64,000 nucleotides of DNA, taken from Bellilinea sp040754815 (GTDB lineage Bacteria; Chloroflexota; Anaerolineae; Anaerolineales; Anaerolineaceae). Below are positions 8,628 to 17,439 of the stretch, one piece after another. The stretch covers positions 124,001-188,000 of the forward strand of contig JBFMBX010000007.1 in assembly GCA_040754815.1 (NCBI GenBank), in the 5' to 3' direction. Within the stretch, counting starts at the first letter, position 1; every line of letters begins with the position of its first letter. The notes below the pieces were generated by a model. It had not been told where the DNA came from and did no database searches. It was given only the letters and a program-made list of their open reading frames with translations. Position numbers and translations under genes: made by a program.

Positions 8628-10260
8628 ATTCTAATTTTACCCAATCTATTCTGGTAGAGTCTTTGCGAAAGTACATCGGATGACCGTTGACCTTGACCGA
8701 TACATAATCTTCCTTAAGGAAACGTTCGGCAATATCACCGGTGCTCTGGCGGATTTCCACCACCACATCCGGTTTGAGCGTGGCAATGGAATGCTGATAG
8801 TTGAACTTGATATGACCGGGGCGCAGTTCGCGCCAGTCGGCATCCGGCGGCACCTGAATGCCGCTCCGCGCAATCACGGGATCGGTCTTGCCCAGCATGT
8901 CAATGCAATAGCGGTGCGAAAAATAACAGATGTTACCGGCGGCAACCACCGCCACCCTTGCCGAAGGTTGGGTCACTTCCCCCAAAATCAAACCGTCGCG
9001 GGTATAACGCTCGTTGCCCGGCACATAAATCGAACGATCCAGTAAAAAGAAAAAGCGCAGTTCTCCTTCCGCCGGGTTCAAGACGCTGGAAACCACCCCG
9101 TAATTACCCGGCATGCGGTTCCATAGCAGCATACTCAAGGCGAGAAAACCGGCCAGACCCGGCGGCATCACCCGCACCAGCCAGCGAGCGGCAGAATGGC
9201 TGTTCTTTTGCAGCCAGACACGAATACGGTCGTACCACTCCCACACCGCCAGCGAGAAAAGGGTGAACAACGCCGGCATCCCCAGCGCGACAAAGCGGTT
9301 GGCCCCGCCACGGTGTTCCCACGCATCCCCGCCCACATAGATACTGTAAGCCACCTGCGCCAGAAAGACCAGCGCCAGCAGCAACCCCTGCCGCTCACGG
9401 CGGAAGAGAAACAACGAGAAAGGCAACAGCATCAACGGCGGATAAAAACCGCGCACAAAGTTCCACGTCACCTGCAGACCGCGCCGCACCCGCGCCCACA
9501 GCGGCAGCCCCTCCACTTTAAGGATGTAGGTATTCGGCACCCACTCGCCGTAATACAATTTGCGCGCCAGAGTCTGCCCGCCAAGAAACAGCAGCAAAAT
9601 TACCCCGCCTTCAATCAAATGCCTGCGGCGGTTAGCGCGGTCAAACCACACCAGCAGCGCCCACAGGGTCAGGTATGTCACGGCGGCATCCACGCGCACC
9701 AGCGTTGCCAGTCCCATCAGCAGGTACAACCCGCGCGAAAACTGCCCGTTTTCCAATGTTCGCAGTGCGAGAAACATGGAAAGGTTGACCATTAACAGCA
9801 GCAGACCGACTTCCACCCCCAATAGCGACCAGTTGCTGAGCGGGTAGTAAAAAGCGGTCAGCAGCACCGCCAGCAGAGCCACCCGTTCCTGCCCGCCGGA
9901 AACCTGCCCGGCCACCCGTCTCAGCACCAGCAAACTGGCGATAAAAAAGACACCGCCGCCAATCTGCACCGCAAGACTGGTCCAGTTTTCCGCAATCGGC
10001 AGCAGGTGAATCAGCGCCATGAAGGCCACCCACAAGGGATTGCTGAACCCTTCCACCCGTTCACCGCCGGCGTTCCACACCAGCCCGTGCCCCTGTGCCA
10101 GATTGCGCGCGTAAGTCATCGAAATCATCATGTCATCGAACAATGCCGAATACGGAACGCCATCCACCCAAAAGATGGTTTTGGCAATGAACACAGCGGC
10201 ATAGGCCATGTAAGCCAGCAGCAGAAGAACGAATAATGTCCTCTCAATGTTTCGTTTCAT
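8611..10260 (-). CDS. AftB-like GT-C membrane glycosyltransferase
   Basis: I use ATG 10260; a TTG four codons upstream (10272) is possible, and neither has a strong ribosome site. About 549 residues with roughly ten membrane helices and a C-terminal exported domain from about residue 380. The first exported loop has FDDMMISMTYARNLAQGHG followed by NAGGERVEGFSNPLW, very like the loop of mycobacterial AftB-type arabinofuranosyltransferases. Known relatives use polyprenyl-phosphate sugars as donors. The sugar here is unknown. Its 3' end overlaps the SDR start. Confidence 0.75.
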   Translation of the reverse strand: MKRNIERTLFVLLLLAYMAYAAVFIAKTIFWVDGVPYSALFDDMMISMTYARNLAQGHGLVWNAGGERVEGFSNPLWVAFMALIHLLPIAENWTSLAVQIGGGVFFIASLLVLRRVAGQVSGGQERVALLAVLLTAFYYPLSNWSLLGVEVGLLLLMVNLSMFLALRTLENGQFSRGLYLLMGLATLVRVDAAVTYLTLWALLVWFDRANRRRHLIEGGVILLLFLGGQTLARKLYYGEWVPNTYILKVEGLPLWARVRRGLQVTWNFVRGFYPPLMLLPFSLFLFRRERQGLLLALVFLAQVAYSIYVGGDAWEHRGGANRFVALGMPALFTLFSLAVWEWYDRIRVWLQKNSHSAARWLVRVMPPGLAGFLALSMLLWNRMPGNYGVVSSVLNPAEGELRFFFLLDRSIYVPGNERYTRDGLILGEVTQPSARVAVVAAGNICYFSHRYCIDMLGKTDPVIARSGIQVPPDADWRELRPGHIKFNYQHSIATLKPDVVVEIRQSTGDIAERFLKEDYVSVKVNGHPMYFRKDSTRIDWVKLEYVRED

Positions 10261-10275
10261 GGATAAAGTCAATTT

Positions 10276-12234
10276 CTACTCGCGTTCGCAAAACTGGAAT
10301 CCAGCTGCCGGTTGTGATTGGTTCAGAAGAGCGCACACCTCGGAGTGAAACTCAACTTCCTCTTCCAGTTCTGTGGAGATCTTTTCCAGCATGGATTGAT
10401 CCTGTAATTCAAGAGCCGCTTTGATAAAGGGAAGCCATTCTAGCGGATCGGCCGGTTTCAATCCGTTCTGGACGGTTTGTCCGTAAATCTGGCGAATGCT
10501 CATCCAATCCGCCTGTTGCAGGGCCAGATCGGCGCGCTGATAATAATAACACCATTCGTGAGGCGGCTCTTTTCCAAAAATGATTTGCGGAGGTGTATGG
10601 AAATCATCCTCTGTCTTAATCAGGGAAATATCGGAAACAACCGCAATCCGGCGCACCAGATCCTCTTCATACGGCGAAAAAATCAAGTTCCTCCCATCCA
10701 GCACATGAACACAGGATTGAGGGGTTGGCATCGAAAGCACCAGTACCCGATCATACTTCAGGATATGTTTTACATTCCTCCATTCCCGTTCTTTCCATTG
10801 TCCGGCCAGAATTTCACGCGCCGTTTCGGTGTTGAGCACCTGAGCGGTAATGGACGGACCGGGAGGAATCGGATAATAAATTCGGTTAAGGGGCGCCCAC
10901 ACATCCTGCCCTTCGGCAAAGCGGTAACCCGCAGGTAAGTAAGCCACAATCAGGCTGCCGCGTTCGATCTGCGGCGCCCGCCAGCTTACCTGCCAGAAAA
11001 ATTGACGGTGCACATCCCAGACCTCCGCGTAACCGGCGGCATTCAAGGAATGAGAAAACACACCGACGAAAGTTAACCCCGCCACGAACACCTTTCGAAA
11101 ATGCGGCTTTGGAAGGATATAAACCAGCGAAGCCGTGAAGATTGCAGCCGAGACCAGCGCCGGGTAGGTATAGCGATCCAGAAAAATCCGGAACTGAACA
11201 TCCCTGCCCGTCAGGATCGCCGGCAAAAGAGCCGCCGGTAAAGAAATCATCCCGATCCAGAAAAAGGGTTTCTGCCAGTTTCCACCCAGAGAGGAATCGG
11301 TCTGGCGGTCAAGAGAAGCCAGCGCAAGCCCGGCGAGAAGCGCAGAAAGGCCGGCTATGGCAATTGCCGACCAGAACACCACCGGAGTGACATTGAGGCT
11401 CAGTTGATAAGCCGGCACAATCCAGCCGGCGAACAGTGTTTCCCAGCAATCGGTCAGCAAAGTTTGCAAAATTTTAATGAGATTGAATAACGGCGCGTTG
11501 CGAAAGGATTCGAGCAGGACTTCGGCATCCAGCCCATATCGCAGGGATTCAAACACAAATAACCGCCAGTAAAGAAAATGTCCTAAAATCAGCAGGTAGG
11601 GAAAGTACCACAGCAATGTGCGGAGGATAACCTTATCCCATTTCAGGGAGTGCTTCCAATGGAGGTAACCCAACAGCATCAAGCGCAGGATTTCCAATCC
11701 AATGTATGCTTCATAAATCCTCGGGTAAAAATACAACAGGAATAAAGCCAGCAGACCAGCAAAAACCCTCTGCCAGACGGGGCGGCTCTGCAAGGAATAA
11801 ACGGTCAGGCCGATTGAGAGGATGGCGGCAGAATAGGCAAAAATGTGATTCTGGTAGTTATTGGCGCTGGGCTGCTGTAAAAAACCGGGATAGACCAGAT
11901 AAAACAAAGTGACCAGGAACGGCAGGCCGGGCTGCTCTGGCAGCAAACGAAGGATCAAAAAGAACAAAAAAATCCCCCCTGCTGTTCTGCCGATCCACGC
12001 AAAGATCTGCCATGCTAACGGAGACTCTCCCAACCAGCCGGCCACCCAGCCATACCACACCCCCATGCCCGGTCTGTCAACCGCGTGCATGGTCTCCAGA
12101 CTGACCCCGCTGATTTTTGAAATGGTTGTAAACCAATCATCATGATAAAAACCCAGCCGGCCAGAAAACGGCAAATAGGTTAACGCCGAAACGGTAATCA
12201 AAATCAGGATCAAAATGAAGACCTGCTTTTTCAT
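10276..12234 (-). CDS. large multi-pass membrane protein, GT-C-like
   Basis: The start at ATG 12234 gives 652 residues beginning MKKQVFILILILI; a longer reading to 12330 would lie inside the dehydrogenase gene. The ATG overlaps that gene's stop (ATGA). A signal-anchor helix is followed by GRLGFYHDDWFTTIS with an Asp pair at 32-33, the usual place for the catalytic acid in GT-C enzymes. About ten more helices follow, and then a soluble exported domain of about 220 residues. Function is inferred only from topology and neighbours: a lipid-linked sugar transferase or a glycan polymerase. I do not recognise a closer family. Confidence 0.6.
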   Translation of the reverse strand: MKKQVFILILILITVSALTYLPFSGRLGFYHDDWFTTISKISGVSLETMHAVDRPGMGVWYGWVAGWLGESPLAWQIFAWIGRTAGGIFLFFLILRLLPEQPGLPFLVTLFYLVYPGFLQQPSANNYQNHIFAYSAAILSIGLTVYSLQSRPVWQRVFAGLLALFLLYFYPRIYEAYIGLEILRLMLLGYLHWKHSLKWDKVILRTLLWYFPYLLILGHFLYWRLFVFESLRYGLDAEVLLESFRNAPLFNLIKILQTLLTDCWETLFAGWIVPAYQLSLNVTPVVFWSAIAIAGLSALLAGLALASLDRQTDSSLGGNWQKPFFWIGMISLPAALLPAILTGRDVQFRIFLDRYTYPALVSAAIFTASLVYILPKPHFRKVFVAGLTFVGVFSHSLNAAGYAEVWDVHRQFFWQVSWRAPQIERGSLIVAYLPAGYRFAEGQDVWAPLNRIYYPIPPGPSITAQVLNTETAREILAGQWKEREWRNVKHILKYDRVLVLSMPTPQSCVHVLDGRNLIFSPYEEDLVRRIAVVSDISLIKTEDDFHTPPQIIFGKEPPHEWCYYYQRADLALQQADWMSIRQIYGQTVQNGLKPADPLEWLPFIKAALELQDQSMLEKISTELEEEVEFHSEVCALLNQSQPAAGFQFCERE

Positions 12235-13208
12235 ACCGTTATCCGATTTTTCCACTCCTCCAGACCGCTCACATCCAGCCCCAGCCCATCCAGCAGATTG
12301 CGGATGGTGTTCCAGTGCACCCGCTCCCACGCCGCCGGGCTGGAGTTGGAGTTATGCGCCGCCAGCATCACGTTGTCCATCTTCAAGAGCGGCGAATCGA
12401 GCGGCAGCGGCTCTACCTCGAAGACATCCAGCGCCGCACCGGCCAGCCTGCCTTCCTGCAAGGCGGCAATCAGGGCGGGCTCATCTACCACCGGGCCGCG
12501 CGCCGTGTTGATCAGCACCGCTCCGGGTTTAACCCAGCCGAGTGTTTCAGCATTGATCAGGTGATAACTGGTCGGGTTCAAATCGCAATTCAGGCTGATG
12601 AAATCGGAGCGTTCCAGCAGGTCGCGCAGGCTGGTCATTTCAACCCCGTTTTCCAGCACAAAATCCGGTGCAATCGGCACAATGTCATTGCCCAGCAGAC
12701 GCATCCCAAAGGCGCGCGCCCGGCGCAGCACCGCCTTGCCCACATTCCCGACCCCCACCACCCCCAGCGTGCATTCGCTCAGCGAGCGGCCGGGCAGTTT
12801 TTCCCAGCGGCCGGCTTTCATGGCGCGGTCCATCCACGGCAGCCGGCGGGCAAAAGCGAGGATATAGCCCAGCACACTGTCCGAAACCGGCAGGGTAAAG
12901 GCGTTGGGGGTGTTCCGCACCTGAATGCCCAGCCGGGCCGCTGCTGCGCGGTCAATCGAATCAATGCCCGTACCCCATTTGGAAATCACCTTCAAACGCG
13001 GCGCGCAGGCCTTCAGCACCCGCTCGGTGTAGCGGTCGTCGCCGCAAATGGTCGCATCGAACTGCCCGGCGTAGGCCAGAATTTCATCCTCCGAAAGCCG
13101 CTCATGGACGGCGGGGACGATCAGCCTCAGACCGTAATGATCGAACAGCGGGCGGAAACGCTCCACAAACGGCAGCATGTAAGGCGCAGAAAGCAGAACA
13201 GTATACAT
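12231..13208 (-). CDS. D-3-phosphoglycerate-dehydrogenase-like 2-hydroxyacid dehydrogenase
   Basis: 325 residues. The NAD-binding core shows LGVVGVGNVGKAVLRRA. Catalytic Arg is in INTARGPVVDEPAL and Glu in DVFEVEPLP. The His position reads MLAAHNSNSS instead of the common TPHxxG form. The ACT-domain extension of biosynthetic SerA is absent. Members oxidise or reduce 2-hydroxy acids. Because it lies directly beside a CMP-sugar-type cytidylyltransferase (1-base gap), the substrate is more likely a sugar-acid intermediate than phosphoglycerate (inference). Confidence 0.8.
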   Translation of the reverse strand: MYTVLLSAPYMLPFVERFRPLFDHYGLRLIVPAVHERLSEDEILAYAGQFDATICGDDRYTERVLKACAPRLKVISKWGTGIDSIDRAAAARLGIQVRNTPNAFTLPVSDSVLGYILAFARRLPWMDRAMKAGRWEKLPGRSLSECTLGVVGVGNVGKAVLRRARAFGMRLLGNDIVPIAPDFVLENGVEMTSLRDLLERSDFISLNCDLNPTSYHLINAETLGWVKPGAVLINTARGPVVDEPALIAALQEGRLAGAALDVFEVEPLPLDSPLLKMDNVMLAAHNSNSSPAAWERVHWNTIRNLLDGLGLDVSGLEEWKNRITV

Positions 13209-13209
13209 C

Positions 13210-13908
13210 TCAGCCCTCCCCCCCGCCTTCGGCCTTTAAACGCTGACGCATCAGCAAATCCGCCAGTATGAAATCGAACTCTTCGTCAATGTCGCGCGCT
13301 TCCAGCGGATCCATTTCGAACAGATAAGGGCGTTCGCCGATCCGGTTGCGGCGCTGAGCCAGCGTCTGGCGCGTAAAAATATAAATGCAGGAATTTTCCT
13401 CATAGACCGGCGGTAAATCCTGCGTGCGCAATAAAATGGCCGGGTTGTGATTGATCGGGCGCGCCAGCCCGTCCCACAAACGGCTTTGCAGGCGGGTTAC
13501 CGAAAAAAGCGAATCATACGCCGGATAATGGCTGAGAAAAGTCTGAATGGCTCTGGAAATGGTCTGCGGGCGCAAGAGCGGATTGGTGGAGTGGGTTTGC
13601 AGGTAAAAATCGGCCTGTACCTGTTCGGTATCGTGCATCAGAATTTCGTTCATCGGCACGGTGTCGGCCGTCAGGTGAGCGGGGCGTTCCAGCAACGTAA
13701 CCTGCGGAAAATCGCGGGCGATTCCCTCCATCAAAACCGGCGAGTCGGTATCCACCACCACCCGGCTGATTTCCGCCGTTTGCAGCAAAGCATTCAGAAT
13801 ATGATGAAAGAGCGGTTTTCCCGCCAGCGGTCGGTAGTTTTTGCCCGGCACCCGCACCGAATGATGGCGCATCGGCACCAGCGCAACAATGCTTGGTTGA
13901 GTTGTCAT
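13210..13908 (-). CDS. acylneuraminate cytidylyltransferase family protein
   Basis: The start at ATG 13908 is chosen because CGAGGTG lies upstream; the longer reading to 14010 starts inside the GT2 gene. About 232 residues. The N-terminus VALVPMRHHSVRVPGKN is the variant nucleotide-binding loop of the NeuA/KdsB family, followed by PLFHHIL, DTDSP and QTHSTNPLLRP. Such enzymes couple CTP to a 3-deoxy sugar acid. It is the first of three such proteins in this run. Whether it activates a sialic-like acid or another sugar acid cannot be told from sequence alone. Confidence 0.78.
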   Translation of the reverse strand: MTTQPSIVALVPMRHHSVRVPGKNYRPLAGKPLFHHILNALLQTAEISRVVVDTDSPVLMEGIARDFPQVTLLERPAHLTADTVPMNEILMHDTEQVQADFYLQTHSTNPLLRPQTISRAIQTFLSHYPAYDSLFSVTRLQSRLWDGLARPINHNPAILLRTQDLPPVYEENSCIYIFTRQTLAQRRNRIGERPYLFEMDPLEARDIDEEFDFILADLLMRQRLKAEGGGEG

Positions 13909-13939
13909 GGCTTCACCTCGGTGGTTTTCATGCAAAGGC

Positions 13940-14896
13940 TCATTCACTACCCTCTTTGTACTGAATCGGCTGAATATCACGGCGGGTATTCTGACCGTTG
14001 GGAACTTCACTCAGGTTCGGGTAATAAAAAGTCTGTTTCAACTGCCAGGTAAGCGGCCCCGACTGGCGGTAACCCTGATAGGTACCCCAGAACTGCATCA
14101 GCCGGAAGCGGATGATGTTTGCCCACTCTTTTGCCAGCAGACCCTCACTCGCCGCCGCCCGCCAGTCGCTCCACACATTGCTCACCCACAGGCGCAAAAA
14201 GTCGCTGAAGCGGAAGTGTTCCTGCGGGTAAATCTGCTTAAAGGCCATCCCCTCACGGCGGTAGCGGTTGTAAATGCCGCGCCACGTTTCGTTGTGGACG
14301 TGGATCACCTCCGCTTCGGCCACATAGGCCACCCCATAACCCTGACTTTGCGCCCAGCGCGCCCAGGCCAGGTCTTCCAGTCCGGTCAGCAGTTCGTCAT
14401 AGGCGTGCTGCTCCCACAAGGCGCGCCGGATGGCGGCGTTGGCATTGTTGCAAAACGGGTGCGGCTGGCGCAGGGTGGACTGATCGGGAAACCAGCGCCG
14501 GAAAACCTGATGCTCGGAATATTGGGTGGTGGCTGCGCCGCGCTGCTTGCCGTAAGCCACCGCCACCTGTGCATCCTCAAACGGCTCAATCAGCCGTTCC
14601 AGCCAGTCGGGATAAACCGGATAGACGTGCGCCGACGCCATCACCACCACATCGGCGCGCGTTTGGGCAATGCCCAGATTAAGCGAACGCCCAAAGGTGA
14701 ATTCCTGCGGGCGGATATGCACCACCTCCACCGGAAAGCGGCCGGCAATTGCCACGGTAGCATCCGTCGAACCCGAATCGACCAGCACAATCTGCACATC
14801 CCGCACCGTCTGCTGCATGATGCCACTCAGCAGGCGGCCGATGTGCTTTTCCTCGTTATAAGCGCGAATGACAATGGAACAGCGCGGTTTGGTCAC
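13940..14896 (-). CDS. GT2 family glycosyltransferase
   Basis: 318 residues starting at GTG 14896, with GGAGGAG about 11 bases upstream. The GT-A domain reads CSIVIRAYNEEKHIGRLL, LVDSGSTDATV, a short-loop ASAHVYP in place of the usual DXD stretch, and LEDLAWARWAQ later (the ED catalytic-base motif of inverting GT2). The C-terminal 100 residues are helical. It belongs to the same group as rhamnosyl- and mannosyl-type cell-surface transferases; the donor is unknown. Confidence 0.88.
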   Translation of the reverse strand: MTKPRCSIVIRAYNEEKHIGRLLSGIMQQTVRDVQIVLVDSGSTDATVAIAGRFPVEVVHIRPQEFTFGRSLNLGIAQTRADVVVMASAHVYPVYPDWLERLIEPFEDAQVAVAYGKQRGAATTQYSEHQVFRRWFPDQSTLRQPHPFCNNANAAIRRALWEQHAYDELLTGLEDLAWARWAQSQGYGVAYVAEAEVIHVHNETWRGIYNRYRREGMAFKQIYPQEHFRFSDFLRLWVSNVWSDWRAAASEGLLAKEWANIIRFRLMQFWGTYQGYRQSGPLTWQLKQTFYYPNLSEVPNGQNTRRDIQPIQYKEGSE

Positions 14897-14902
14897 GGCG
14901 GC

Positions 14903-16519
14903 TTATCCCTCCTCCGGCAGATAAAACGGTTCGCCGTGCAGCACCCCGCGGGCAATCACCCCCAGCGTGGAGGAAGAATCGGGACGAAAATCCCGCCAGC
15001 GCAGGCCCTTCCGCAAACGCACAAAACCGGGAGTGACATCCTCTTCCAGATAGGCATCGAACGGCAGCGAAGCGCGGAAAAGTTGATAATAGAGGAACCG
15101 GCGCGCGTTGCGCTGAAACTCCGGCGGCGGAGCAACCCGCTCGGCGCGCAAAAATTCCTCCGCCAATTGACGGAAGTGTTCCGCCGATTGGGGCAGAAAA
15201 ACGGTCGGCAGGCGGGTATAACGCGCCTGTCCGCCGCACAGCACCGCACTGCCTAGAATGGAAGCCTCCAGCCCGATGGTCGAATTATAGACCATGACAA
15301 ACTTGGAACGCTGAATCAACTCGTAGGAACTGAGGTACTCGCGGGGTGGAATGAAGACCACGTTTGGCAAATCGCTCAGCCGGTTCTGAGCCGCCCATTG
15401 GGTCACGCTCTGGCGCGCCTGTTTGCCGGGGCGGTCCTCATCCGGGTGGGCGCGCACCACAAACAGCGTTTCGGGGTGAGCGCGGATGATTGCCAGCACC
15501 TCATCCAGCCAGGCAAACATATCCCGGAAGAGGATGTTGGCATGAACCTGACTGGTATCGAAAATCACGTTGGTGAACACCGGCACAATCTGACGGAAAG
15601 CGGCTGCTTTTTGCAGCAAGCCCTCATCCAGATGGCGCATATCCTGCCAGAAGCGGATGCCCGCCATGCTGAACTGCCCCTGAAAGCGTTTTTCAAGGTA
15701 GGCGTTCAGGCGCGCTTCCTGCGCGGGGTTCAGGTCAAAATCGGGCGGCAAATCAATCGGGTATGCGGTGGCGTGGCCGTGCGAAAAGAACGCACTGAAG
15801 GGCTGCAACCCGACTTCGTGAGTGATGACCGGCAGGCGGCGCTCCAGCGCAATCTGGCGCGCCACTGCCTCCGGGAAGGATACACCGTTGAACAGCACCA
15901 CCGCGCGCGGCTGCACTTCATCCAGCAGGCGATTGAATTCCTGCCCCAGCCGCGCCGCCGAAAGAATGAACTGGCGCAGCAGGAAGCGGGTCGGCCGATC
16001 ATCTTCCAGATCATGCCGGCGCAGTGCCCAGCGCAGCGAGGGGAGGACAAGGATGCCCAGCGGCAGGCCCTGCCACTCGAAATCCATCAGTCCCGCCAGA
16101 GTCAAACCGGCGGTGGCGCGCTCAACTTCTTCAACCGGCCGGTAGGTAAACCAGCGCACCTTCTCGCCGTGGTAGAGATGCTCCGACTGGCGGATGCAGA
16201 CCTCACACGGCGGCGGCTGGTCGTAAGCCGTCAGCGCGCTGCCCAGCTGGCAGCGCGTCATCCCCGCGCGGCAGACAAAATGCACCACCGGCGCACCCGC
16301 CAAACGCAAACCCCAACCACTCAGCAGGGTAAACGCCGCATTCAGGCTCATCCATGCCAGCCGGCTGGAAGCGTTGAACAACACCACCGGCCGCGGGTCA
16401 ACCACCGGCGGCGCATGGTGTTCGATCTCCGCCGCCAGCCGGACAATGCGCCGGTTATTTTGAGCCTGCAACCAGCGCCGCTGCACACCCAGCCGAATGC
16501 GAGTCATCGTCCGGTTCAT
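14903..16519 (-). CDS. GT-B-fold surface carbohydrate biosynthesis protein with Cys cluster
   Basis: 538 residues. The C-terminal half has FVVRAHPDE, a YELIQRS segment, VMVYNSTIGLEASILG and a GGQARY strand, the donor-site layout of capsule-synthesis and CDP-glycerol-type GT-B transferases. The N-terminal half contains four Cys in a short stretch (FVCRAGMTRC ... PPCEVC), perhaps a structural metal site (inference). It is a relative of the gene at 31293-32915, which shares the RxHP, ELI and GLE motifs. It probably transfers a sugar or phospho-sugar to the glycan; the donor is unknown. Confidence 0.65.
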   Translation of the reverse strand: MNRTMTRIRLGVQRRWLQAQNNRRIVRLAAEIEHHAPPVVDPRPVVLFNASSRLAWMSLNAAFTLLSGWGLRLAGAPVVHFVCRAGMTRCQLGSALTAYDQPPPCEVCIRQSEHLYHGEKVRWFTYRPVEEVERATAGLTLAGLMDFEWQGLPLGILVLPSLRWALRRHDLEDDRPTRFLLRQFILSAARLGQEFNRLLDEVQPRAVVLFNGVSFPEAVARQIALERRLPVITHEVGLQPFSAFFSHGHATAYPIDLPPDFDLNPAQEARLNAYLEKRFQGQFSMAGIRFWQDMRHLDEGLLQKAAAFRQIVPVFTNVIFDTSQVHANILFRDMFAWLDEVLAIIRAHPETLFVVRAHPDEDRPGKQARQSVTQWAAQNRLSDLPNVVFIPPREYLSSYELIQRSKFVMVYNSTIGLEASILGSAVLCGGQARYTRLPTVFLPQSAEHFRQLAEEFLRAERVAPPPEFQRNARRFLYYQLFRASLPFDAYLEEDVTPGFVRLRKGLRWRDFRPDSSSTLGVIARGVLHGEPFYLPEEG

Positions 16520-16525
16520 ACAGGA

Positions 16526-17401
16526 TTAGTTGAACACCCTGCGTAGTTTTTTCAAAGAAGGCATTTCGCTGTCGTACACCTTTTTCACGCCGTCGCCCAG
16601 CGAAAGTTCCGTGACGCGAATGTACTTGACCAGCCGTTCAAAACCGCCCGGTTCCACCGAGGCGGCCTGATCCGACCCCCACATCGCCCGGTCGAGGGTA
16701 ATGTGCCGCTCCACCAGGCAGGCCCCCAACGCCACCGCCACCACCGAGGGGATCAGCCCGACTTCATGCCCCGAATAACCAATCGGGCAGGGGTAAGTTT
16801 CCTTGAGGGTTTGCACCATGCGCAGATTGAGTTCCTCCGGCGGGCAGGGGTAGGCGCTGGTAGTATGGCAAATGATCAGATTGTCCATATCCAGCAGTTC
16901 CACCGCCGCTTTGATTTGATCAATGGTGGACATGCCCGTAGAAAGGATGACGGGACGGCGCGTGGAACGCAGTTTGCGTAATAAGCCGTGATCGGTCAGC
17001 GCTGCCGAGGGGACTTTATAGGCCACCGGGTCAAACGCTTCGATGAAATCCACCGATGGCTCGTCCCACACCGAAGCAAACCAGGTAATCCCAATTTCTC
17101 TGGCGTAGCGGTCCACTTCGCGGTATTCGGCTTCGCCGAATTCAATTTTGTGGCGGTATTCCAGATAGGTGATGTACCCCCACGGTGTTTCGCGCATCAC
17201 ATCGCGCTGATCGGGGGGAGTACACAGTTCGGGGGTGCGCTTCTGAAACTTGACCGCATCCACCCCGGCATGTTTGGCCGCATCCATCAACCGTTTGGCA
17301 ATTTCGATATCACCGTTGTGATTGATGCCGATTTCCGCCACCACATAGGTGGGATATCCATCCCCCACCCAACGATCCCCAATTTTGACTGCTTTTGCCA
17401 T
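16526..17401 (-). CDS. neuB: NeuB-family sialic/nonulosonic acid synthase lacking the SAF domain
   Basis: 291 residues, ATG at 17401 with a GGAG ribosome site. The TIM barrel starts VAEIGINHNGDIEIAKRLMD and has DAVKFQKR, FASVWDEPSVDFIEAFD, KVPSAALTD, LSTGMSTIDQI and PIGYSGHE...VALGACLVERHITLD, all hallmarks of NeuB/SpsE. These enzymes condense phosphoenolpyruvate with an N-acetylated hexose. The chain stops about 50-60 residues short of usual: the C-terminal antifreeze-like (SAF) domain is absent, replaced by YDSEMPSLKKLRRVFN. In known NeuB dimers that domain reaches into the partner's active site. The gene is followed by the GT-B gene and preceded by the NeuA fusion. Confidence 0.85.
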   Translation of the reverse strand: MAKAVKIGDRWVGDGYPTYVVAEIGINHNGDIEIAKRLMDAAKHAGVDAVKFQKRTPELCTPPDQRDVMRETPWGYITYLEYRHKIEFGEAEYREVDRYAREIGITWFASVWDEPSVDFIEAFDPVAYKVPSAALTDHGLLRKLRSTRRPVILSTGMSTIDQIKAAVELLDMDNLIICHTTSAYPCPPEELNLRMVQTLKETYPCPIGYSGHEVGLIPSVVAVALGACLVERHITLDRAMWGSDQAASVEPGGFERLVKYIRVTELSLGDGVKKVYDSEMPSLKKLRRVFN

Positions 17402-17439
17402 CTGATCACTCCTTGAGAATTCGATAGTTCCGGTTCAAT

